Position numbers and translations under genes: made by a program. From Persicaria tinctoria (taxonomy: Eukaryota; Streptophyta; Magnoliopsida; Caryophyllales; Polygonaceae), in contig JBANSL010000018.1 in NCBI GenBank assembly GCA_037127255.1, positions 15,845,175-15,909,174 of the forward strand: 64,000 bases of DNA. The letters are read 5' to 3'. Positions within the stretch are counted from its first letter, which is position 1; each line of letters opens with the position of its first letter. The notes under the pieces were generated by a model that made no database searches, had not been told where the DNA came from, and was given only the letters and a program-made list of their open reading frames with translations. Below, in pieces: positions 23,080-36,297 of the stretch.

Positions 23080-24290
23080 TTAGATATTGACTTGAATGAT
23101 TCGACCGTTGAGGGGCTGAACAGGCCTTGCATTGTTCAGATTGAAATTGTTCTGTAGATCTTTTATTACACTTGCTTGTCCTATCGTCATTGTTTGTGGC
23201 TGATCCAACCATTCATATCATTGATTAAGAAATTTCAATTGATAAGTAGGGGACAAAAATCTCTCAAACACACACATACACACACACTGTATATATATAT
23301 ATTCAAGTTACAAAAATTTTGAGCGTAACTTACATCTGTTAGGAACCACCTTACTCCCTCAGAACAAGGCGGGAAGGTGAGAGAGCCTTTGTATGTCATG
23401 TAGTTTGCAATTGGGATTTTGTTGAGCAAATTTCCCATTTCCGCGAATTTATCCTTTGGTACTTGTTCGACCCATTTATTGCCTTGCTCAACACGACTCA
23501 TTTTTTTTGCTAGTTTAGCCATCTCGGGTTCAACCTACATATTTTCACAACAAAACGTATATGCACATACGGGTAAATAATAAACCATTGAGCTTTTCTT
23601 GGTCAATTTAGTCCTTGAAAATTTGTCACTATATAGAAATTACATACTGCAGCAACAATAGGATCAGATGGCCCAATATGGTAGACGGTAGCTATGATGA
23701 CCCCTTTTAGATCATATGTAAGGAACCGTTGTTGCAACTCTGCAACAAGTCTAGATACAACAAATTCCAATGTTACAAATTCTTCCTGAAACTCCAACCA
23801 AAATATTTTTTTTTATAAAAGAATAAAAATAAAAATAAATTAATTGGGTAATAATTAATGTACTTTTTCCCATCAATAGTGTGCTCTGAGGGTGTGTGCC
23901 AACGCAAGTCGGATAGCGTGTAGGTCTCGCCATCTAGGATCAATTCATTCTTCCCTTTTAGCAACAACTATATTCCCATGAATTTGTGAAATTGTTAAAG
24001 GAAAACTTTATGTGCGCATAATATAATATTTATAGATAAATAAATAATTGATTTGGAGAGGAAAAATAAGAAATAAACCTTTGCGCCTAAGCCATCGGTC
24101 ATAAGGGTAGCATTGGTGACTTGATAGACAATCTTCAAAGGCGATAACTCTTTATTGATGACGGCCTTTTTGGTGTCAATGTTAATTGGAGATTGTTGGG
24201 TTCCAATTCCGCAAAGTTTGTTAAGAAGCTTATTGAGTTCTCATTTTGTTGTATCTTTATAGTTCAGTGGTTCTTTATAACATGTATTCA
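23080..24290 (-). pseudogene. alpha-carbonic-anhydrase-like copy 2, pseudogene lacking exon 1
   Basis: Exon 6 23080-23199, exon 5 23334-23534, exon 4 23648-23750 and exon 3 23864-23967 are intact with GT-AG ends. Exon 2 survives only as 24079-24290. A deletion of about 95 bp removes its 5' end and acceptor, a second of about 295 bp removes all of exon 1 and the signal peptide (junction near 24430), and the Trp codon after TTK is TGA. Compared with copy 3 it ends one codon earlier (QVNI, then TAA). No start or secretion signal remains, so no normal product is expected. Confidence 0.88.
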
Positions 24291-24969
24291 ATTTCTTCCA
24301 AAAGAGTTTATCCATATTTATAACAATCAATCCATCTAATAAACATATTCCAATTTAAATTCGTATTATACAATTGAACTCAAATTAATAGAGGTAAACT
24401 CTTTAAATAAAATAATTGAAACAAATATTAGGCTTTTTTTTAGATAATATATTTAACATTTTCAAAGCGGTTTGAATATAACCAGATCTTCAACAATTTT
24501 GTAGTATTTGTTTATTTTTAGGTATTCACTGATTTTAAGGGTTCTTTAAGATTGTTCTAAAAATATATAAAGATAAAAATTCGTACAAGGTATTGGATCT
24601 ACTACTTTAGTTTTAATAATCACGAATACATACAAATGTTAAACGCTTTTCAGCTACTTTTACTCTCGTTAATATAGAGTAGTGCTTAGAGTAAAATATA
24701 GAAAATCCCAGGTTGAGATAATCTAGTCCGTAATCACGGTCCATTATATAGTCAGTATCGCTTGGTTGGATGTGCTTAATTATTTTATTATTTTTCTTAA
24801 TAAATGGAGTAGTTTTATAATTGTTTTCAACTAATAAAAAAAGCAGACTATAGAAGGGACTATAAATGCGGACTAGAGCATCCTCACCGGAAATGGGTGA
24901 GTGATCCCCATTGGGGTTGTCTAAACATGAAGAGGAAGGAAGGAAGAGGACAAGAGAGTGATCCCCAAT
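24291..24969 (-). other. promoter remnant and spacer of copy 2
   Basis: Intron 1 remnant, then promoter-homologous sequence from about 24430 to 24660 without the TATA and leader part (deleted with exon 1), then the spacer up to TCCCCAAT (24962-24969). No gene seen. Confidence 0.55.
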
Positions 24970-25842
24970 TAGACCTGTCAAACGGATCATTTGGGTCGGG
25001 CCCCGGGTAAAACGGGTTCCGAATATATTCGGGTTGACTACAACCCGAGTTTGACCGGGTTTCAGGTCGATTTCGAGTTTGTCAATTTTTTCTTTTTTAA
25101 ATTAAAAAAAATCATGATTTGATAATTTTGTGATAATTTTAAAATTCTAAAATTATAGACGTGGTCCATAAGTTCTATTACTTGTAATTATATACTATAT
25201 TTTATTTTTATTATTTCTCATAATTTTTAATAAAATGTAATAATATATAAATATCAAAATTTTAAAAAAAATTAAAAATAATTTTATTAAAAATTTGATA
25301 TTTTATATATTATTACATTTTACTATAAAAATATCTGATTTTTATTATTTCTCATAATTTTTAATAAAATGTAATAATATATAAAATATCAAACTTTTAT
25401 ATAATTTTTTAAAAATAATTCATGCAATTAGTAATGAGCATTGAATTATTTTAATATTTAATATTTTTTTAGAATTTCTATCTTCTTAAAAAAGGTGTTG
25501 AAAAATAAAAAATAAAATACTATCTATCGGACGGAGTATTACACAATACAAATAAATATAAAAGTTGATTTGAAAATGAAAGATCAAGTGATTGTAATTA
25601 TAAAATACAATAAATTGGAATCTCCATAAAAAAATTAATCATATATATAATTATAAATCAACCGGGTCAATCAGGTCATCGGGTAAATCGGATCGAAACC
25701 CAGATTACCCAAACAAATTTCGGGTTTTCGGGTTCGGGTCGGAAAAAATTTCCGGATTAAAATTTCCGATTTCGATCGGATTGGAAAATTTCCGGGCATT
25801 CGGGTCGGGTCGACCGGGTCAGGTAGTGTTTTGACAGGTCTA
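24970..25842. mobile_element. non-autonomous hAT element, array unit 2
   Basis: 873 bp, ends TAGACCTGTCAAA / TTTGACAGGTCTA, flanked by TCCCCAAT (24962-24969, 25843-25850). Same element and site as 21556-22436, with a small deletion near its left end. 25843-26165 is the shared LTR tail and 26166-26481 the 3' flank of copy 3. Confidence 0.8.
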
Positions 25843-26481
25843 TCCCCAATACAAATTCAAAATACCCGAAATTAATCATCGAGACCCGCCCTCTCGATCT
25901 TACCCCGACCCGATCAGAATGACGTTTCAAAATCACGAGGGTATTGACATCCAAGTTTATTTCAAATGCCAAGGTGAAAAGATGGAATCAATCCTCTAAA
26001 GTTCTAAATCAGGCCGGAATCCATTTTAAGGATTTTAAAGTAGGATTATTATATTGAGGACAAGAAATTTCAAAATATTGGAAATTTCTTTCTAAATTCC
26101 ATTTCGAATATTTTATTTTTAAAATATTTTATTTAAAAATCATTTTTAAAATCAAGGCCCTTACAACTTCTAGTGATTTGGGTTAAGAATATTATTCTTT
26201 GGTGAGATCGAGGTCGATCTAACTCATGGTTCGACTTAATTGAATGTATTAAATCACATGCGAAGTATCTATCACAATCTCCCAACAAGCTCATACAAAC
26301 TTGTGAAACTAAGAAAGAAATACAAATTAATTTTATGGGGAAACTAAAACAAGATTGGAGTCGGTCTGATTGATTAAGAGTATATAGATAAAAGATAATT
26401 AAATTATTAAATATTATTACAAGGAAGAGGGAAATAAATTTTAAAAAAGCATTTAAAATGCTAAACTCCACCAGAGCTCAA

Positions 26482-28062
26482 TCATTTGATGTTGACTTGA
26501 ATGATTCGACCGTTGAGGGGCTGAACAGGCCTTGCATTGTTCAGATTGAAATTGTTCTGTAGATCTTTTATTACACTTGCTTGTCCTATCGTCATTGTTT
26601 GTGGCTGATCCAACCATTCATATCATTGATTAAGAAATTTCAATTGATAAGTAGGGGACAAAAATCTCTCAAACACACACATACACACACACACACACTG
26701 TATATATATATATTCAAGTTACAAAAATTTTGAGTGTAACTTACATCTGTTAGGAACCACCTTACTCCCTCAGAACAAGGCGGGAAGGTGAGAGAACCTT
26801 TGTATGTCATGTAGTTTCCAATTGGGATTTTGTTGAGCAAATTTCCCATTTCCGCGAATTTATCCTTTGGTACTTGTTCGGCCCATTTATTGCCTTGCTC
26901 AACACGACTCATTTCTTTTCCTAGTTTAGCCATCTCGGGTTCAACCTACATATTTTTACAACAAAACGTATATGCACATACATGTAAATAATAAACCATT
27001 GAGCTTTTATTGGCCAATTTAGTCCTTGAAAAATAGTCACTATATAGAAATTACATACTGCAGCAACAATAGGATCGGATGACCCAATATGGTAGACGGT
27101 AGCTATGATGACCCCTTTTAGATCATATGTAAGGAACCATTGTTGCAACTCTGCAACAAGTCTAGATACAACAAATTCCAATGTTACAAATTCTGACTGA
27201 AACTCCAACCAAAATATTTTTTTTATAAAAGAATAAAAATAAAAATAAAATAATTGGGTAATAATTAATGTACTTTTTCCCATCAATAGTGTGCTCTGAG
27301 GGTGTGTGCCAACGCAAGTCGGATAGCGTGTAGGTCTCGCCATCTAGGATCAATTCATTCTTCCCTTTTAGCAACAACTATATTCCCATGAATTTGTGAA
27401 ATTGTTAAAGGAAAACTTTATGTGAGCATAATATAATTTTTATAGATAAATAAATAATTGATTTGGAGAGGAAAAATAAGAAATAAACCTTTGCGCCTAA
27501 GCCATCGGTCATAAGGGTAGCATTGGTGACTTGATAGACAACCTTCAAAGGCGATAACTCTTTATTGATGACGGCCTTTTTGGTGTCAATGTTAATTGGA
27601 GATTGTTGGGTTCCAGTTCCGCAAAGTTTGTTAAGAAGCTTATTGAGTCCCCATTTTGTTGTATCTTGATAGTTCAGTGGTTCTTTATAACATGTATTCA
27701 AGTTAGTCGCATACATTAAAACCAACATCGATTTTACAACGTCTGGTATAATAATAATAATAACAATGATTTTCTATGAGATATTCTATTTAATTTCTTC
27801 CAAAAGAGTTTATCCATATTTATAACAATCAATCCGTCTAATAAACATATTCCAATTTAAATTCGTATTATACAATTGAACTCAAATTAATAGAGGTAAA
27901 CTCTTTAAATAAAATAAATGAAACAAATATTAGATATGGAGAGATAGAAAAAGAAGCATCTTAATGATATATACCAAGCTTAGGTACATCAGCATAAGCG
28001 TTTTGGCAGATAAAAGCATTGCCGATGAAGAATAAGCTTATCAAAAATAAAGAATTTGACAT
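26482..28062 (-). CDS. alpha-carbonic-anhydrase-like secreted protein, copy 3 (intact, 290 aa)
   Basis: Exons: 27975-28062, 27489-27742, 27274-27377, 27059-27161, 26745-26945, 26482-26604, all with GT donors and AG acceptors. They join to an open frame of 290 codons. Signal peptide about 1-24 (cut after NAYA). Family marks: Cys70 and Cys240 (plant disulfide pair), QSPINI 76-81, PSEH with Glu142 (Glu106 of animal CA II), SLTFPPC with Thr236 (Thr199). But the proton-shuttle His64 is Leu111, zinc ligand His94 is Arg136 and His119 is Gln155; only His138 (His96) remains. Alignment through exon 4 needs no gap. Without a zinc site it should not hydrate CO2. Secreted non-catalytic relatives exist in plants (dioscorin-type storage proteins), so a storage, binding or extracellular role is possible but unproven. 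One N-glycosylation sequon (Asn103). Confidence 0.9.
26675..26715. repeat. CA/TA microsatellite in intron 5 of copy 3
   Basis: An ACAC run with one T interruption followed by TGTATATATATATA, near the intron 5 donor. Its length varies between copies (23265-23303, 38412-38452, 51328-51365), as expected for a simple repeat. Confidence 0.8.
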
Positions 28063-28759
28063 CTTAAACATTTTTTCAGTGTTTTTTCCCTTTTTTTCTT
28101 TTTTTTTTTTCCCAACCCGATTCAATTGTAGGTGATATATAGCTAATAAAGGTGCCCTTTATAGTGAATGTCTCCCATATTTGATTCTTATAACCAATTT
28201 TCTCTGCCATATGTTTTTTCTTATTTTTAGTCTTTTTTTTAGATAATATATTTAACATTTTCAAAGCAGTTTGAATATAACCATATCTTCAACAATTTTG
28301 TAGTATTTTTTTATTTTAAGGTATTCACTGATTTTAAGGGTTCTTTAAGATTGTTCTAAAAATATATAAGGATAAAAATTCGTACAAGGTATGGGATCTA
28401 CTACTTTAGTTTTAATAACCACGAATACTTACAAATGTTAAACGCTTTTCAGCTACTTTTATTCTCGTTAATATAGAGTAGTGCTTAGAGTAAAATATAG
28501 AAAATCCCAGGCTGAGATCATCTAGTCCACAATCACGGTCCATTATATAGTCTGTATCGCTTGGTTGGATGTGCTTAATTATTTTATTATTTTTCTTAAT
28601 AAATGGGGTAGTTTTATAGTTGTTTTCAACTAATAAAAAAAAGCGGACTATAGAAGGGACTATAAATGCGGACTAGAGCATCCTCACCGGAAATGGGTGA
28701 GTGATCCCCATTGGGGTTGTCTGAACATGAAGAGGAAGGAAGGAAGAGGAGAAGAGAGT
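28063..28759 (-). promoter_or_regulatory. promoter and upstream spacer of copy 3
   Basis: TATA-like GCTATATATC at 28134-28143, 72-81 bases before the ATG, with a TATAAAG some 20 bases above it. The leader is purine-rich on the sense strand. The spacer aligns with the other units to 28759, where LTR piece V replaces the expected TCCCCAAT/hAT. No other frame. Confidence 0.5.
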
Positions 28760-31288
28760 TGTAACGACCCGAAATTTAAGTACCCGAATTAACCTCCATA
28801 AACCTACTTAGAAGGTAAATAAGGTTCGGAGTACTAGATTACCGGGGAACGTTATAGGAGAAGTTTGATCTTCTCCCGTGAGGTTTGGATCTTACGACCG
28901 AGTACGAGTTATTATTAGGTTCATTTAAGCGGAAGATTTAGTTGTCAAAAGATGGGGATTGCGAACCCCGAAAAGATCGTAAGCCCGTTGGAGGCTTTAC
29001 CTGTCCTAGACTATCGCGAAAATGTTTCGAATAGAAATAAAAGCGGAAATCATAAATACAACAAAACGCCACGGTCGCACCGGGTCAAAACGATAAAACG
29101 TATGAGCAAAAGAGTACGAATGTCAAGCGCCTCCCTCACTCTAATCATCCAAAAGATCTGTCCCGACAACCATCCACATAAGTAAGTCATATCGGGTAAG
29201 GGGTACCTGAATCTAAAAACAAGAAATAAATCGGGGTCAATCATCGGAAATATACACACTCAATTCCATATAAAGAGGCATACTTAAACTATATGAATGT
29301 TAAAATGTAACACATAAGCAAGTGTATAGATATATATAAATGCGAAATAAACACACAAGGGCCCGTATCATCATCATTATCATCATTATCATCATATCAT
29401 AATATCTTATCAAACGTACTCATCCTCCTCAAACATACTCATCCTTCTCAAACATACTCATTCTTTCTCATCATAAGCCTTCCATCATTTCATTCATATT
29501 CCATCGAGTATAAGTCATTTATTCAGATTTTGACGGCCGTCCTACCATGGACACATAGCATACATATGAATTATTGGATTTACTAAGTTCATCCTACGTC
29601 ATATTACCGGTTTATATTCATAAACATGTTACTAGGTCGCGTGATGCATGAAAACTCTCGATAAGACAAAGAGTATCACATAAATCCATCATGAGTAAAT
29701 CTAGGGGACTTACCTGGAGTCCGGAGAATAAGCAAGCAATAAAGTGCACAACCAAGGATCCAATCAACAAGAGCCTATTAATTTCATTAAGCTTTCATGA
29801 GGTGGCATTCTAATGCATGGTACCCAACCTAATAATCAACATACATCCACATGAGGTTCACGATTCTATAGATTACACACATTGGTTAAGTGATCCGGAC
29901 TTAACCAGTTATAATCCATATCGTATTATCACATAATCGATTTTCTTCTTATCGGATCATAAGCCAAGTTATGGGTATACTTCATTTCTGTATTTTATAT
30001 GCTCTAAGTTTCGGTTATGTCATCACATATTTAACCATATTCTTAGCATTCCTTTAACCAAGTTTTCTAACCGAGTCATTATAAACACTGGTTACTAAAA
30101 TTATAATAACTCTTGATCCAACCGTTGGATCGCCATAATTTTTGAAGGACGGTTAGATAAAATTCCAATGAACATCATATTAAGATTTCAGCCGAATCAG
30201 ACCGTTGTATTGGAATAAAGTCCAAATTACAGAGGCACATATATCCATTTTTGTTTGTTGTGACGTTTGCTACAAAACGCAACCAAAAACACATAGAGTC
30301 TCCACTTCCTAAGCCCTAATTTACACATAAGGCTCTTAACCTATAGAGGTAAAGGTGGATGAGAGATTACCCTCGAAGCCTCTCTTGAAAAATACCAAAT
30401 TACCCCTCCAAGCTTCCCGGGACCTTACGCCAAACACCTAGCATTTTCGACAAATCCAAACCAAAACATAAAAGGAATTCTTAGAAAAAAAACCTTCAAA
30501 ATTAGTTGCACAACAAGTATAAAATCAGATTTAAAGGGGAGGAAACCAAGACTCACCCAAACACACTTGTAAACCTCAAGAGCACAAAGGGCTCGGGCGC
30601 AGCTGGCTCGAAAATGGGCCTCAACGGGCAGCTTATTGGGACTGGATTTTTGTGAACTCACTATGGTTAGAAAGTCCTCTCTTTTATGGATATTTGGCTT
30701 CAAGAATCAGCCAAAAATCTTGAGTGAGGAGGGAGTTATGGTGGTTTGAAGTTGAGGTGTTGCTAGGCCAACAATGGCTTCCCTCTTTTCTTTCTTTTTC
30801 TTTTTCTTTCTTTCTCTCTGATTTTTGGCGTGTGGATGGCTGAGAATGGTAGCCAATTGGGGTTCTTTATGGAGCCAAAAGGGTGGGCAAGGGTGGTCAA
30901 GGAGTTGGTGTGTATTAGGTAGCATAGTGAATGGAATAGGACTTGGTCATTCAAAGGTGTCAATCCATAGGGTTTTATTCTTTAATCAACAAAATGATGG
31001 CTCACAAAGATAATTAAAAAGTAGAGCTCACGGTGAATGGCATTCCGTCTCTGTGGAGTACGCGCCTCACGGGCTGGAAAAAAAACCCCTTCGCCTCCCA
31101 AACTGAAGAACCCTATCTTGAAGCAAATCGAACAGCCTGAAACCCTAGGCTATTCCCTATTCATCGTCGCCCTCATTCTGATCGGCCCCTCTTGCGCACC
31201 CAATGATGGCCCTATACTTCGTCTTCATCCCGCAACCGGTTGCCAAACAAGGCTCTGTGATGGCGGGTTCCAATTGGTTCAAAGTATT
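28760..31288 (-). mobile_element. LTR piece V (TGTAACGACCCGAAATT family), truncated or invaded at right
   Basis: Starts TGTAACGACCCG after gagagt and runs 2.5 kb without a gene. It ends where LTR VI starts. Features include CATCAT runs near 29370-29400 and a TTTCTTTTT-rich tract near 30785-30825. The first 1.26 kb recurs at 46537-47799 at the same site of another unit, so this insertion was copied together with the gene. Its own right end (TTTACA) is not present. Confidence 0.6.
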
Positions 31289-31637
31289 TGTAAAGGCTCG
31301 GATTTTGAAATCCTAATTTTTTCGAAAAAAGAGAATTAAAAATGAAATTAAATCGGTTTTAAAACTCATTTAGCGAATTCCGACCGGAATATAAAATTTG
31401 ACGAATAATTTCCATCCTTTTACCTTGAAAATTCGAGTCGGGAAAACTAACATTTGAGAACTAATTACGGGATTCGAAATTCGCGTATTCGGGATTTATT
31501 TTCGGTATTGATTTTAACCATTCTCACACTCTATCCTCACCAACTCTCTCACCTTGCCATACCTCCTTCAAATTACCATCATCCCTGTCAGTTTCATTCA
31601 AAATCACCGTCATTCATCATCACCCACCTGCTCCATC

Positions 31638-31767
31638 ACCATCCATGCTCACTACTTCACTCCATCTTGAACTCTTCATCACCGTCACTCACCTGCTCCA
31701 TCACCATCCATGCTCACTACTTCACTCCATCTTGAACTCTTCATCACCGTCACTCACCTGCTCTCTC
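31638..31767. repeat. 65-bp tandem duplication in LTR VI
   Basis: CATCACCATCCATGCTCACT through CACTCACCTGCTC appears twice in a row. Frames that cross it are short and Ser/His-rich and are not considered genes. Confidence 0.7.
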
Positions 31768-33456
31768 GGCTTCACCACCCCATGCCGCCAACCACTGGAG
31801 CACGCCGTCGCCACCACCGAAGCCAGAATCAGCGACCGCCAGGGGATCCCCTGCCCTCCTCTGTTTTTCCGTGAACAAGGCCAGAGCAGCCCGCGTCCAA
31901 GCCTTTTCCGAGCGCACTACGCCCCTTCCGGTAAGCCATACTCCTTCGTTTCCAATCCAAATCACCCCCGATCTTCGCCATCACCCTCACCCATGTCCGA
32001 TGCAGGTCCGATGAGCCATCGCGAGCCACCGACGACGCCCAGAACTACGATCGAAGCTCCGACATCCGCGAAATCACCTCGGTGAACTCCGAACTTTTCT
32101 TCCTACCTCGATTCGAATTCATGCTTCCTTCGATGTTTAGATTAGTCTAGAGTGAGTGAGGGCTGAGTGCGGGACGATTGGATGGGCTCGAGAGCTCCGG
32201 CAAGCTCGAGAGCGTGTCCGAGAGGGCGAGGCGAGCTTGAGAACGCTGCAAGAGAGCGAGGCCGGGAGTGCGAGCGAGGAGCGAGCACAAGAGGCCGAGG
32301 CGAGGCGGAGCTGGGCGCTGGACGAAGCCGGAGACGGAGGCCTGGAGGTGGAGCTTGGCGCCGGCGGGAGCGAAGCCTCGGCGGAGCTTTTGGCGAGGCG
32401 GGAGTTCCAATTTGGAACGAAGAAGATGAAGAAGCTGTGCACTTGTGGGGCCCCCTCCGTTTTATTTTATTTATTTATTTGTTTGGTTTAACCGGTTATG
32501 AGTATATAGTTGCGGGTTCGGTTCGGTTCGGTACGGTTCGGGTTATCCGTTTATTTTTTTTTTAACTAATTAACGGTAATTAAAATATATTATAATAGTA
32601 ATTGAGGATTTAAAAGATAAATTATTATATTTTAGGAGAATTATAAGGGTTGATTTATTAAATAAAAATGGTCAGGATTTTAGGGGATTTGGAAATAATA
32701 ATTTATAAAAGTGTCAAATAAATGGTATTTAAAATATCATGTAATATTATTTGAGATTTAAAATATATTATTGGGACTTCAAGATTCATAAAGAATTTGG
32801 AAAAGAATTTCAAGGTTGGAAAGTAATCTAATAAATAAATTTAAAAAGGGAATTTGGCGAGTATTTTTCAAGGGTCGGAATACTTAACTATTTATTTAGG
32901 ATTTGAAACGGTTCTAAAACTAACTTGTGAATAAGACATATTCGATGACTAACTAGCATGATAATATGATCGTTTGACTAACAATATGATATGTATGACT
33001 AATAGCATGACTTGTGGTGAATTGTTATATGACTTTAAATGTTGGATAATTATGACGATCTAGTAGGATTTTATATCACACAAATTATGTCTTATGATTT
33101 TGGATGAACCGTTGAGGTATGTGCGGAAATGATGTATATGAACATGATGAATTGGTTGAATGACTTATGGAGAACGATGTGGTCTTGAGGAGCGAATGAT
33201 GCGATGAAATGACATTCATAATATGCTACTTGTTCTATTGATTGATGTGTGCTTGAGTGTTTAATAGTTGGATGTAGACTTATTGATAGCATGCATTTAG
33301 GTAGGCATAATAGGTTGCATTTAGCTTAGTTAAGATGCATTTCATGGATGGATTAAGCATGATTTGCATATTAGTTCTCTATGTTGTCGGAGTCGGAATC
33401 TACACGCTTTTATTGATTATTTCAGGTAATGGTAGATCCAAGGAGAAGACATGAGT

Positions 33457-34683
33457 TGATAACGCATTTGATGAGAATGTCTAGTTGATCGAAGAAGCTT
33501 ACATGAAGATCTCAAGAGGTCCTGAGAAGAAGAAGCGAACCTAAACGAAGAACAAGTCTGCAGAAGTTGTCGCCAGACATGCTGAACTTGTTTTGCACTT
33601 TCTGGAGGCCTCGGTTGTCCGATCGATTATTATGACCATGCGTTGGAAAGCTCTTTCAGAGAGCTACAACTTTCATGTTGACGTCGAGAGCTAATTCGAG
33701 ACGGAATTTTCGGGAAAAACCAATGCAGCGCCCGCCGCCAGGGGCGGTATTCATGCTGCGCCCGCCGCTTATTTGCTGCGCCCGCCGCAGCTGCCGTCAG
33801 CGCGCAGCGCGTAGAGGAAAAAACCCTAGTTTTTCTATGTTTGTTTTGGAGGCCGACTTGGATGTTTTATTAGGCCACTTTTATGTTGTTTTTCATTACT
33901 TCCATTCTATTCTTTCTTCCAATTAGAGACAATTAGAGAGGGAGCGATGTTCGCCATGGGCGACTAAACTCTCTTCGTTCTATTTGCAATTTGAAGCTTT
34001 ATTTGGATTAAGTTGTGAGTTTCTAAATCTTGTTCCTTATTTCCTATATTGAATGCTTCGACTTCTTTGTGCTTGATTGTTTATTGTTTTGTTCTATCTT
34101 GTCTGGCCAACTTGTTAGATCAATTCAATCGCTAAGGTTTTGTAGATTCCTGATTGTGAACCTTAACCCAAGTGGCAAACTTATCCCTTTAGGGCTGATT
34201 GAACTAATTGGATGGGTAGGAAGTTGAATGTGTTGTTAAATCTCTCTTTAGGGACTGCAAATACCTTGGTTAATCTCTGAACTTAAAGCTATCAATTGGG
34301 TTAAATCCTTCTTTAGGGACTGTTCGATTGATAAGGGTTTCTAGGACTGATTGGACTAGTAACTATATTAGGTCGGGACAAGGGCATTCATAGGAAGACT
34401 AAAAGGACAAGAGGAAGTTACAATATCAATTCAATCAAATAAAGTGGATAGTTGTAGGTAGAGCGATCTTCTCTAAATTGTTTTGCATCAATCTGTTTAT
34501 AGTTTATTTTGCTTTCTTTCTTGTTTCAATCATCCAAAAACCCCCCTTTCACTAATTGGTAAATACACTTTGCAAAGGAATACTTGATTCTCTGTGGGAT
34601 CGACCTCTTACTTGCTTGCTATACTAGTTTGTAGGTTTGAGTTTTATTTTGATACGGTTTATGCGACTAAAAACCGCTCATCA
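33457..34683 (+). mobile_element. Athila-like solo LTR nested in LTR VI
   Basis: Opens TGATAACGCATTTG and closes GCGACTAAAAACCGCTCATCA after GTGGGATCGACCTC, a characteristic Athila-type LTR end. Contains GCGCCCGCCGC repeats at 33729-33790. Homology between LTR VI and LTR IV resumes afterwards near 34700. I could not find matching target duplications, so the left boundary is approximate. Confidence 0.5.
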
Positions 34684-35993
34684 CTTATGTATCTTCCATT
34701 ATGTACTAGGTGATATTCTGTGATTGTGAATATTGTGTGCTGGATTCTCTTGTTCCCGATCTGCTGGTCAGGTAAGTACCTCCGGGGCTTACTCAGTAAC
34801 CAGTACCTCCTGCCTGATGTGTCATATAGTATGTAAGTGTTGCATATGCATAAGAGCATGTCATGTAGTATCATGCTTAGGAATTGCATTTACGAATGAG
34901 CATCCTTATTCTGTATGCGTTTGAATACAGAACGGCCGTTATCTGTGAGTCCTAGAGTCCTTGCTAGGGTTATAGGGCAGCCCAGCTTCATCGGGTGTTG
35001 TCCTCCTCGAGTTATTTATATATATCACGAGATACGAGATGGGCATGAGATATGATATGATGATGAGATATGATATGATGATGAGATTTGATATGATTAT
35101 AACATCGAACTGGCCAGTCTCCACCCTATCTGTAAAGGGGTGGTGGTAGAAGAGGGATATACCACTTGGTATTCTTTGTTAAGGCCTTCCTTCATATTCT
35201 GCGCATATGAATTAGGAGCATGATAGTGTGGGTTTATTTCAGTACTGCATGAAGGCATCCTTTACTCTAGGTATAGGCGTATTATATGTCCTCAGCACGG
35301 TCAGAGGACCCGCGAGCGGACTCTTGGCCTGACTTGGTGGTATAGTTTCAGGTACCCGATACACTGCTTGATTTTGTGCTGTTATGATGGGGTCTATTCA
35401 TATGGCGGAGAGTGAGTGTTTGAAACCTGAGTTCACCAGATTCACGCTTTTGGGATTTCTCCCTAATTATACTCTGTTTTGACCCGGCTCTGCCGTGGCA
35501 CTGGTTGTATCACTTTCAGAACATATGCCCCTTGCATGATAAAGGATTTCCAGCGTTGTAGACTTAGGACAAGTACATGGGTTTACCCCGGGGTCTCCAA
35601 CGGACCTTTCAGATTTGGGTGCGAAATCCCACTTTAAACTACACATCTTCGATTTCAAACCTTCAACCTGTACTCGGGGCGCAAGATCCCAACGAGGGGT
35701 TTTATCCCTTGAAACGTAACTCGGGAATCATAATTCCGGGCCGTTACAAAGGGGGTATCAGAGCCAGGTTTTGCAATCCGAGTACAATAGGTTGAAGAGG
35801 TTTTGAAAATCGCCCAATGATTTCAAACGGTTTTGGAAAATGTTTTAAAAAGGGCAAAATGAATTTAATTGGACTTAAAACCTAAAATGAATAAAGGGGA
35901 AACAATCTCGTGGGTAAAGACTAAAGCGATAGACATCCCTTATGGATGTAGAACTCGGGGAACGGTAGGCAAAATACTAGCTTTTATTTACAG

Positions 35994-36224
35994 ATGGGCC
36001 TAGAAGACTCCAAGGAACACCACGGAGGTTGGAGTGTTGAGTTAGGAGGTCGTGAGGTTTTTGCCCCTCCGGTCAGCCGTCCCTCGAAGGATGACATAGA
36101 TCGTCTATATGCTTATGTTATATATACATATATGCAATTGGGCCCGAGGGCGATCCTCCTCGAAGATGATCATATTAATCTTGTTGATTGCTTCCGTGTT
36201 AAGTGCTATTGTGCTAAGGAATAG
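35994..36224 (+). pseudogene. short 5' gag-region frame of element VI
   Basis: 76 codons starting MGLEDSKEHH, about 245 bases after the primer site and just after CTTTTATTTACAG. It lies where gag begins in this group but shows no motif I recognise. It ends in TAG and the element stops 73 bases later, so it is at best a fragment. Confidence 0.35.
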
Positions 36225-36297
36225 CGAACTAATCAGAATGCCTTAACTTGAACATGTAAATGACTGTATGTTTAAACGGGATAGCGGGAGGAAACCT

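Larger units (their letters stand above)
31289..36297 (+). mobile_element. element VI: 5' LTR, primer site and gag leader of a gypsy-type element
   Basis: LTR 31289-35748 (TGTAAAGGCTCGG...GGGCCGTTACA), about 3.2 kb after removing the insert at 33457-34683. It is followed at 35753-35764 by GGTATCAGAGCC, a methionyl-tRNA-type primer-binding site, so the LTR sense strand is plus. The interior continues to 36297, where it is cut and joined to a carbonic-anhydrase promoter. This element gives the polarity for solo LTRs I, II, IV and VII. Confidence 0.75.

Noticed and set aside
23751..23800. Exon 4 starting earlier at the upstream AG (giving EFVTLEFVVS)
   Set aside because: The phase of exon 3 does not fit, and nine residues would be inserted; the AG at TATCTAG restores phase and gives a gap-free alignment to plant alpha-CAs.
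31645..32565. Several 100-146-codon frames in LTR VI (similar ones at 40780-41700 and 54260-54690)
   Set aside because: They coincide with the GC-rich part of each LTR and include a 65-bp tandem duplication; frame is not conserved among the LTRs.
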